NCBI GenBank assembly: GCA_933822405.4
Contig: CAKOGP040001762.1
Coordinates: 1 to 20,333 of the forward strand
From: Cylindrotheca closterium
Taxonomy: Eukaryota; Bacillariophyta; Bacillariophyceae; Bacillariales; Bacillariaceae
DNA length: 20,333 nucleotides
Direction: 5' to 3'
The notes under the pieces are model-generated. The model saw nothing but the letters and a program-made list of their open reading frames with translations, ran no database searches and was not told the origin of the DNA. Made by a program: the position numbers and the translations under genes. Shown here in pieces: positions 1-6,787 of the stretch (within the stretch, counting starts at the first letter, position 1; every line of letters begins with the position of its first letter).

Positions 1-90
1 TCAGCCCAAGATCAATCATTCATCATCTACTCACAGCTGCTTCAGACCCCCGTAAATACACCCCAATAGCAATATCAATCACCGTCTATC

Positions 91-1143
91 ATGTCCAACA
101 GTAGCTACATCAACGCACTAGTACGCTATCTCTACGAGGAGAGCCAGGAGCACAACGTTAGCACGTTAAGCCTCGCCTCGGGCTACAACCTCCATGGCAA
201 ACAACTGAAGTCGGACACTATTAAGTCCTATATTCGTCATGTTTCAACTTTCCTGATGCGTTTTGGGGGTCATGACCCACGCTATGACAATGTTGGGGAT
301 ACAAAAATGTCTCGTTATCTTACTTCTATCTTCGATGAAGTTTCCTGCCATGAAGGTGTTCGTGATAAATGCGAACCATACACTTTACGCCTCCAGCAAG
401 AGTTGGAAGCTCGTATCCTCCGCGATGCCGTTGATCGTGACAGTCTGTTGGCCGCCCTTGCAGACTGGTTTGTTTGTCACTTGATGACTGGGTGCCGGCT
501 CTCCAAATGGGCCCAGACATCTGCTGGTATTGAATTTGGGCAGCACGCTCGAGATTGCGATGGCGTTCCCCTCGCTTTTTGTATTGAAGATATCGATTGC
601 CGCGACGCCAATAACGCCAAGGTACCGATTGCAGTTTTTCTCCACCATCCCGAGAAAGTCCACCGGATCTATATCCGATGGACACACCAGAAGAATGGTG
701 ACCATGGTGAACTCCGTTTGTTCACGCTTAACACTTCCAACCCGGCACGCTGTTTCATCAAGCGCATGCACTCACTCATCTCGCGGTTTTACCGCCTTAT
801 GGATGAATCGTTGCCCACTGGCATTCCGCTCTCCGTTTACCGCTCCGACGGCGGTAAGGTAACCAACATCCATGATGCCGTGATCACCAAAGTGATGCGG
901 GACCTCGCGATTCATGTCTACAAATTGGATCCTACCAAAGACAAGATCAAATTCTCGTCTCATTCCCTTCGCGTTGGCGCTTGTGTTGCTCTACATGCCC
1001 TCGGCTTCACTTTGGACCAAATCAAATTCCTCCTCTGATGGAGGTCTGTTGCTTTTATGACATATCTCCGCAATATTGCGGTCCTTTGCAACAAGCATAA
1101 CAATGCTTTGAATATCCTGGACAGTATGCCAAACCTACTTTAG
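91..1143 (+). pseudogene. Tyrosine recombinase of a Crypton/DIRS-like element, interrupted by one in-frame TGA
   Basis: The reading frame opens at ATG 91 and is open for 315 codons; an upstream in-frame TAG at 67-69 supports this start. The C-terminal half has the tyrosine-recombinase catalytic layout: Arg I at R136 (TGCRLSKW), the H-x-x-R box at H291/R294 (HSLR), then after a TGA at 1036-1038 (codon 316) the same frame continues for 34 codons to TAG 1141-1143 and supplies W317 and the presumed nucleophile Y325 (context MTYLRN). Enzymes of this class cut and rejoin DNA through a 3'-phosphotyrosyl bond. Losing the tail would remove the nucleophile, so the protein ending at the TGA should be inactive. 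Family members usually have an Arg where the stop lies (R-W-R-S), so a CGA-to-TGA change explains it. No LTR or reverse transcriptase is visible nearby, which favours a Crypton-type over a DIRS element. The N-terminal 120 residues are not recognised. Confidence 0.75.
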
Positions 1144-1560
1144 CACTACTTTCAACTCCACTCCTGGGGTGGGTCTATTCCCTTCCCCCCACTTTTTCTT
1201 TTTTCTCCACTTCATGCGCCCGATGTGGCCCTTGTATTATTTTCACTTCCTCCTTTCTGTTGGAAGTGGCCGCACACGTTTTTCCGTGGCTTGGTCTTTC
1301 ATCCTTTGCACCTTTGCTCGGTAGCTATATTGCCGAGTTTACTCTCACTTGATTCAAGTCCACTATCGACTCTTTTGACTCGAACGTGCTTCCCAGACCA
1401 TAAGCTAATTCCTTCGCTACAGGCCATCTACCCCGCGTATCAAACACGCGGTATTCGTAGCTCTCTGTAGTGGTGCAATACGTGTGTTTATATACAAGGT
1501 CCTACACATCGCTCTTATCGGGACATGAGGTAGAGGCGACGCCAGGTTATCCGCAGGTTA
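1144..1560. other. Non-coding flank with pyrimidine-rich tract
   Basis: No supportable gene. A C/T-rich stretch lies at about 1170-1220 (runs of C6 and T5-6), directly downstream of the recombinase gene; it may be that element's 3' flank. The short open frames here begin at non-ATG codons and have no recognisable composition or motif. Confidence 0.5.
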
Positions 1561-1564
1561 ACCC

Positions 1565-1712
1565 AAACACTCGAATTTCCCAAACACTCGAATTCGAGAT
1601 CCCAAACACTCGAATTTCCCAAACACTCGAATTCGAGATCCCAAACACTTGAATTTTTTCCAAACACTTGAATTTTTTCCAAACACTCGAATTTTCCTAA
1701 ACACTCGAATTT
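1565..1712. repeat. Tandem repeat array, unit AAACACTCGAATT, with a 39-bp dimer
   Basis: Eight copies of a core AAACACTYGAATT begin at 1565, 1582, 1604, 1621, 1643, 1662, 1681 and 1699. Spacings are 17, 22, 17, 22, 19, 19 and 18 bp. The first four copies form two 39-bp higher-order units (17+22), the 22-bp member carrying an extra CGAGAT. Copies five to seven have a T-rich linker instead. Two copies have CTTGAA in place of CTCGAA. The array lies between the recombinase remnant and the promoter side of the DysF gene. Confidence 0.92.
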
Positions 1713-2012
1713 GAACGTGTTGACGAGGAATGAATCAAATCAGTTTGTACATATATTTTTAACGCTTGAATTGATTCATATTCAAACACATTGAATATGG
1801 CGTTGAAATGAGTCGGTTGCTAATTTGTAACGGAAGAATTTCGAGGAGGAAAAAGAGTGCTTCATTTTAGGGGGCGAAAGTTGGCCCCTTAAATAAACCT
1901 ATTTACCCGCATCTTCGGCCGCACGGAAAGCGGAGCGAAACTTGCGGGGGGGTCCTGCATCAATTCCCCTCATAACAAAGTAGGAACAGTGCTATTACGG
2001 CAGTTGCTTGCA
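1713..2012. promoter_or_regulatory. Upstream region of the DysF-domain gene
   Basis: This gap holds no gene. It contains an AT-rich stretch (TATATATTTTTAACG near 1750) and a C/G-rich segment around 1910-1960 just before the next gene. It presumably includes that gene's promoter and 5' untranslated region. No specific element can be assigned. Confidence 0.35.
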
Positions 2013-3344
2013 ATGCATTGTAGGACTCGTTCCTCCCTGCACCTAATGCTATGTGTAGCGATATCTCTTTTCGTCACAGTGCTATCCAGCAACGAAGCTA
2101 ATAACCATTCCGGAATGGTGCAAGTCTTGGAAACAGAAATATGGGATGAGGCAAACCAAACATGGAAGGCTAGGGGCGAGCGTTGGACGACTGCAGAGGG
2201 CCAAGTATCAGCCCCTCCCTCAGATGTGAAGGCGCCTGAAGGATTTGAATTCGAGGGAGAATGGAAGATTGTAGTTAGTTCTGGTGATTCAATGGGATGG
2301 GAATACGAATTTCAATATCTGCGCCCTCCGAAGCGAAAACGAACATGGCTGAGAAGTCTCAAACAAAGTGAGAAATCATCAAAGAAATCCGTTTCGAAAG
2401 CCGTCGATCGATGCAAGACCATGAAGAGATCAGATAAATCTGTTTCAGAAGCCATTGATCGAACCACGGCCATTGATGGAGCTAAGGGGAGTATTGATGG
2501 AGCTAAGGGAAATTTTGCTAGAGGTCTTTCGTTGATAAGGGATGATTTCAACTTCAAAGGATTTGGACTATCCATTTTTAAATCGCTTATTTTCCCCGAG
2601 AGTCTAGGACTGTCATTGCGGCTGCCTCTTTCCAACAATTTTGATACTTGGGATCGTCACCCTGAGCTCCCGACCATTTCCACAAGCGTTTCTCTGATGT
2701 TTCCTTGGACCATAGCCGTGTTTTGTAACAGCAGCGTGCGAGTGGAATGGCTCAAGTGGGCTGTGAAACGCACGCTGCAGTTCATTCCACGGCTTATCAT
2801 ACACTGTGTCTATGAGGTTTTTCTTCCTTCTTTGTGGGCGATAGCAGCGGCGATGTTGTCTCTGACAAGTGCTCGTCTTCCTCCTATTCCGAAAGCCCCA
2901 ACAATATTGATTGCGAAACCACGATACAATCCTGAAATCTCTGAAAGGGTCGGTTGTTCATTGAGCTATAGGTGGTCAAGGGATCGTGGGTTTCAATGGA
3001 GAGTAGGCTATTGGCATTCATATCTGCCCACTCTGGTGGCATGTCGAAAATTGTTGCAGATGAAAAGTCCTGCAGATTGGTGGCAAAAGCACTTTGGTTC
3101 CGTCGGTCTCAGTACGAGCTACCCAATCCCAGTGTCTCCCGGGTTTTCCTGCTCTGCCCAGCTTTCATTAAGTGGTTTATATTTTGAAAGGAAGAAGGAA
3201 GTGCGTCCTTCACAGTCGTCAAGAACAGTCCACAACGCTATTGCAAAAAACACAACGGAGTCAGTTCAAGTTTCTTCTCGTGATTCTGGATCATTCCCTT
3301 CCCCTAAAATTGCAGCAACAGCTACTGTCTTTTCATCTACATGA
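2013..3344 (+). CDS. DysF (peroxin/dysferlin) domain protein with signal peptide
   Basis: Uninterrupted 443-residue frame. The frame extends eight codons upstream to a GTG, but the first ATG is at 2013 and gives a good signal peptide: basic start (HCRTR), then a hydrophobic run (about residues 9-24) ending near LSSNEA. Residues 38-115 form a DysF module: two W-containing strands (EIWDEANQTW, GERW), then PEGFEFEGEWKI, a Gly-Trp-Glu-Tyr-x-Phe element (GWEYEF, residues 95-100) and the basic-aromatic end KRKRTWLRS. DysF domains occur in dysferlin and in peroxisomal/ER membrane proteins of the Pex30 type and may bind lipid. The middle (about 130-160) is Lys/Ser-rich with a duplicated IDGAKG. A hydrophobic segment (about 255-285) and several alternating strands follow, possibly membrane-embedded. 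The C-terminal 280 residues match no family I recognise. A role in ER or secretory membranes is inferred. Confidence 0.72.
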   Translation: MHCRTRSSLHLMLCVAISLFVTVLSSNEANNHSGMVQVLETEIWDEANQTWKARGERWTTAEGQVSAPPSDVKAPEGFEFEGEWKIVVSSGDSMGWEYEFQYLRPPKRKRTWLRSLKQSEKSSKKSVSKAVDRCKTMKRSDKSVSEAIDRTTAIDGAKGSIDGAKGNFARGLSLIRDDFNFKGFGLSIFKSLIFPESLGLSLRLPLSNNFDTWDRHPELPTISTSVSLMFPWTIAVFCNSSVRVEWLKWAVKRTLQFIPRLIIHCVYEVFLPSLWAIAAAMLSLTSARLPPIPKAPTILIAKPRYNPEISERVGCSLSYRWSRDRGFQWRVGYWHSYLPTLVACRKLLQMKSPADWWQKHFGSVGLSTSYPIPVSPGFSCSAQLSLSGLYFERKKEVRPSQSSRTVHNAIAKNTTESVQVSSRDSGSFPSPKIAATATVFSST

Positions 3345-3834
3345 GAAATGAAAATCTGATTACAAAATCAAAAGAGGTCACAAAGTTAGAACCACTTGAA
3401 GATTTGAATTATTCATTTCAACCTTTGTCCCACTCACATGGCGAGTACATTATTTGGAATGGCGAGGCAGGTCTTCAATAATTATTTTGCTTTGCAAGCC
3501 GTCTCTCATCACGATGATCCGTATCATTTCTTGAATTTGTTTTGTTTGACATCAATAAAATCGATCACTGAGCAAGAGCGGATGTATAGATCGCATGGCG
3601 CTTTCGCTTGGATCGAGATGCAGCCACTGGTGAACTTATATTTGGAATTAGTGGGTGCTCGAATTTCAAAAGGCTCTGTCAGACTCCTGTGAAAACAGAA
3701 ACGTAACTTCAAAATCGAGCTGCACTAGCGTTCTCATCGATGGTATTGATTCATGCATGCTTTCATTTCATGGCTGCGGATGTTGCAACAATCATTATAA
3801 GAAGTCAAAATATAATAGTGTTGTCTAAAAATAA
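3345..3834. other. Convergent intergenic region, nothing recognised
   Basis: This 490-bp gap lies between the 3' ends of the DysF gene (+) and the minus-strand EXECUTER-like gene. It is AT-rich and contains an 84-codon ATG frame at 3438-3692 that shows no known motif and no hydrophobic or compositional signature. I take it as untranslated flank plus 3' UTRs. Confidence 0.5.
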
Positions 3835-5134
3835 CTACTGGAACGAACACTCTTCAGTGTCGACTCCATGCCAAATGCACGAGAAAGCACCACCTTCCAA
3901 GCTTTCCTCGGCATCTTCTGTTGTCAGATCTAGACAGGTAGCAGCGAATTCTTTCAGGACCTCGACATCTGCATCAATGGGTGGTGGCGATTCCCATGCC
4001 TTTAGTCCACCGCTTGCAGAAACTCCATTCTCTCGAAGCATTTTCAGCGCAAGCTCTGGACTTGGCCTGCCAAAAAAGATTTGTGTTTCAATCGGGATCC
4101 AGGCAAAGGAGAAATACTCTTGCGAGATCAGTATCAACTGGCCTTCCATCCACTGCCCATTGGAAAACCTAGGCTCGGCAACATGTCCAAGGCCTCTATA
4201 TCTCGGTAATTGTTTTGTTCCCCACTTCTTTGCAGCCTTTTCTGTCAAACTTATTGGTTGAAGCGGCATATCCATCTTGCCACTGCCAATGGCTTTAGGT
4301 TTGATTGGGCTCAAATCGACTTGGAATGTTATTTCTCCTTTTGGTACATTCTATTGATGGGAAATGGCATGAGGCCAATACAGCTCTAAAATTGCGTGTG
4401 AACCATTGTCTACATACCTTGTCTCCTGTTACCTTGTATGCAATAAGTTGATCTCCTTGATATGTGACATTGATCATTTCGTAGCCGTGATGTCCGTACC
4501 TTGAAGAAAGAATCACTCATTTGTAAGTCATATGCAGACATCAATATTCTCTGACAGTGTTTTTCGCAACCTACTTTCCCACCCAAAGTCCCTCTAGATT
4601 GAAAGCCGGAATGCAGCCCCTTGCCTCCATCGCATTCTCACCGTGTCGTTCAGCGTCATCTGTCTTTCCGGTTGCCTTTGCGAGCTGCAAATCTTTGAGT
4701 TCCATCTCGTACACCAGTTCAGGATCCTGTTGCTCTATCTCCCGAAGCTGTGAACGAACTTTGTCTTCCACTTCAGGTGTACCATCACTAATCGCGTCCA
4801 ATAGTCGTCGACTAAGTTTGTTCATTACAGACCTCAATCGCCATAGGTCATCACCGTATGAAACAAATTTCTTGCCTGTTTCCTTATCTTTTCGTTTTCG
4901 TTCCATTCGGATGGAAGATTCTTGAACGGGCTCGAGGTTCTGAAATTCTGCTTGTCTATTGCTTGTCGGCTCTTCAGGAGACTCGTCTTCAAATTGAAAT
5001 GAAGTGAAAAGAGAACGCGTTTCTCTCAAAGCACCATTTCTCGGCACTATAAAGGAATAGACTCCTTTGCTAGCAAGAAGAAACGATAGGCATACAAGGA
5101 GAAGCGACAAAGCTGTGCGGTAGGGCTTGGTCAT
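3835..5134 (-). CDS. Plastid-targeted EXECUTER-like protein (UVR-like region plus DUF3506), three exons
   Basis: Exons on the minus strand are 5134-4575, 4499-4418 and 4350-3835; introns of 75 bp (GTAGGT..TTCAAG) and 67 bp (GTATGT..CAATAG). The joins restore GLWVGK-YG and TGDK-NVPKG, matching the uninterrupted neighbour at 5531. The spliced protein is 385 residues. Residues 1-28 are a signal peptide ending VYS|F, the diatom plastid-import signature with F at +1. About 95-180 is charged and helical, ending in an Ala/Glu-rich UVR-like stretch (DDAERHGENAMEARG). From G182 comes the domain seen in EXECUTER and FBXO31 proteins: GLWVGKYG, VTYQGD, KVTGDKNVPKGEITF, a long linker, then QEYFSFAWIPI (W298) and FFGRP. 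In plants EXECUTER proteins relay singlet-oxygen damage from the thylakoid to the nucleus; function in diatoms is inferred. The last 60 residues are acidic and unique. Confidence 0.72.
4351..4417 (-). other. Intron 2 of the minus-strand EXECUTER-like gene
   Basis: 67-bp intron with donor GTATGT and acceptor CAATAG, phase 0, between TGDK and NVPKG. The paralogue reads TGSKNVPKG without interruption. Confidence 0.87.
4500..4574 (-). other. Intron 1 of the minus-strand EXECUTER-like gene
   Basis: 75-bp intron read on the minus strand, donor GTAGGT and acceptor TTCAAG. It splits the Lys codon of GLWVGK|YG after its second base. The plus-strand paralogue has the same protein sequence uninterrupted, which fixes both borders. 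Confidence 0.85.
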
Positions 5135-5530
5135 CGTTGAGGACTGCAGAATTCGTTGATCCTTTTCGTGATTTTATGCCGTGAATTCTGATTGATGTTT
5201 CGTGCGTGTGGAGGTACAGTATCTTCCAATAAAACATAAAAAATAGCTCCACTTTCAGACCACGTCAGCAGACACCTCCTTAATCAGAAAAACAACAGTC
5301 TAAACAAGAGAAGGGGCTGGTGTCAAACCAATAAATCGACGTCATTAATTCCCGTAAACATACTGTATGATACTGTTTGGTTTTCTTCGTTCGTTCGTAC
5401 CAGGTACGTGTGAAACTTTCCAGCTCATCATCTTCGACACGATTTTCTGGGTTCGTTGGCTGCTATTCCTTTCCAACTACAATACCTAATTCCCAAACAC
5501 TCAAGATCAGTCAAAGCCCAGTTTAAAAGC
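5135..5530. promoter_or_regulatory. Shared divergent promoter region of the EXECUTER-like pair
   Basis: 396 bp separate the start codons of the two head-to-head paralogues, so both promoters and 5' UTRs must lie here. Two copies of ACGTCA (reverse TGACGT) occur at 5262-5267 and 5339-5344, the second inside GACGTCAT. TGACGT is the core bound by many bZIP factors, including aureochromes, and resembles CO2/cAMP-response elements described in diatom promoters. A sequence TTCCCAAACACTC at 5490-5502 matches the core of the tandem array at 1565. No TATA box is convincing. Confidence 0.55.
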
Positions 5531-6517
5531 ATGTACCGCACTTTTCTCTATTTCTCTCTTGCGCTTTCTGGATCTGTCCAGTCTTTTGCTCCAATGTTTC
5601 CTGGTACACGAATGCAGTCAGGAGTCACAACAAGAATGGTCGCCGCACCTCCAGATGGCTTCGAGGAATTGCCGGAAAATCGAATGGATCGGCAGTTTGG
5701 AAAGGGCAAAGTAGATGGTGCTGAGAAGAAAGGAACGTTTTTGAATGGCGATGAACTTCATCAGCTGAGACACCAAGTGATGGCGATGCGGTTGGAACTG
5801 CAAGAAGCAAGAAGGACGGGAACTGAGCTTCTTATTCGAGAGCTTGAAAAATCCATAAGAAATGCTCAGCAATTGGATGCCGAATGGATATGGGCGGTCG
5901 AAAATGAACGTCAAGTCAAGGCGGAGGAAAAGGGGCGATTTCACGAAGCAGAGAAGCATAGAAAGCTGGCCATGGAAGCGAGGAATGCGCTGCCACAGTT
6001 TGGTCTGGAGGGTCTCTGGGTAGGCAAATATGGAGAAGAACAAGGATACGAAATGATCAACGTGACATATGCTAGAGACGTCCTTGTTGCAACAAAAGTG
6101 ACTGGATCAAAGAATGTACCAAAAGGGCAAGTGACTTTCGAAGTCGACTTGAATCCCAGAGCTGAGAGAGAAATTCTTGAACCAATCAAGCTTGGGGAGA
6201 GCGCAGCAAGACAATGGGGTTCTAAATACTTGCAACGTTTCCTCGGTAAAGGGCAAATCAGCGCAGCAGGGTTCGAGGACTCTCAGTTTGTGCAGGGCAA
6301 CCTAATACTCGTGAACGAATATTTCAGTTTTGCATGGTTGCCTATAGGCCACCAAGTGTTCTTTGGCCGTCCGACTCCTGGACTTGTTCTCAAGCTTCTA
6401 AAAGATGATCAGAACCAATCGGATGAGCGGCAGTTCCTAGAAAAGTGTTGGGACGAAACTCACCATATTGACGATCATCGTGAGGTTACTGAAAGTTTTG
6501 ATGGGTGTTTTCAGTAG
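5531..6517 (+). CDS. Plastid-targeted EXECUTER-like protein, intronless paralogue
   Basis: Intronless, 328 residues from ATG 5531; the frame is open further upstream only from a TTG, and the ATG immediately precedes the signal peptide. Residues 1-18 are hydrophobic and end SVQS|FAP, close to the diatom ASAFAP plastid motif. Residues about 75-155 are helical and charged, ending HEAEKHRKLAMEARN, a UVR-like element. From G161 the DUF3506-type domain follows: GLWVGKYG (161-168), MINVTYARD, KVTGSKNVPKGQVTF, RQWGSKY, then NEYFSFAWLPI (W269) and VFFGRPTPG. The same blocks occur in the same order in the divergent gene at 3835-5134, so the two are an inverted duplicate pair. In plant EXECUTER1 a tryptophan in this domain is oxidised by singlet oxygen; W269 is the candidate equivalent here, by inference. 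The acidic tail (about 295-328) differs from its partner's. Confidence 0.74.
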   Translation: MYRTFLYFSLALSGSVQSFAPMFPGTRMQSGVTTRMVAAPPDGFEELPENRMDRQFGKGKVDGAEKKGTFLNGDELHQLRHQVMAMRLELQEARRTGTELLIRELEKSIRNAQQLDAEWIWAVENERQVKAEEKGRFHEAEKHRKLAMEARNALPQFGLEGLWVGKYGEEQGYEMINVTYARDVLVATKVTGSKNVPKGQVTFEVDLNPRAEREILEPIKLGESAARQWGSKYLQRFLGKGQISAAGFEDSQFVQGNLILVNEYFSFAWLPIGHQVFFGRPTPGLVLKLLKDDQNQSDERQFLEKCWDETHHIDDHREVTESFDGCFQ

Positions 6518-6748
6518 AGGCGACAATATCTTTGTATTTTATTTTAAAATGTATTATATTACAGATATATTCCTAGTATGATTATTCCAAACCAAAATAG
6601 AATACATTTCCAAGTCGAAACACTGGGAATACAACGCTAGAAATGGAAATAATAAGGCACAGGTACAGGTCCTGGTACACGTAGTGGGGCGTGGTTCTAT
6701 GTTCGTTGAGGACTACTTTAGCTTCAAAAGCATCATCTAAAACAAACA

Positions 6749-6764
6749 TTTTTTTAAAAAAAAA
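6749..6764. promoter_or_regulatory. T7-A9 tract just upstream of CysRS start
   Basis: Seven T followed by nine A end 23 bp before the ATG of the cysteinyl-tRNA synthetase gene. Such poly(dA:dT) tracts disfavour nucleosomes and often mark eukaryotic promoters. The 270-bp gap between the EXECUTER-like gene and CysRS holds no other feature I can name. Confidence 0.35.
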
Positions 6765-6787
6765 CATCAACGATAAAATCATCAAGA

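Noticed and set aside
1225..1470. 81-codon frame downstream of the recombinase
   Set aside because: Starts with GTG and is a hydrophobic, composition-driven translation of pyrimidine-rich DNA.
1989..2012. Upstream start of the DysF protein
   Set aside because: The codon at 1989 is GTG; the first ATG at 2013 gives a normal signal peptide.
3438..3692. 84-codon ATG frame after the DysF gene
   Set aside because: No motif, signal or homology I can recognise, and it sits in AT-rich convergent 3' flank; random open frames of this size are expected.
5456..5530. Longer N-terminus of the plus-strand EXECUTER-like protein
   Set aside because: This extension begins with TTG, not ATG, and would bury the signal peptide 25 residues in; the ATG at 5531 puts the plastid presequence at the start.
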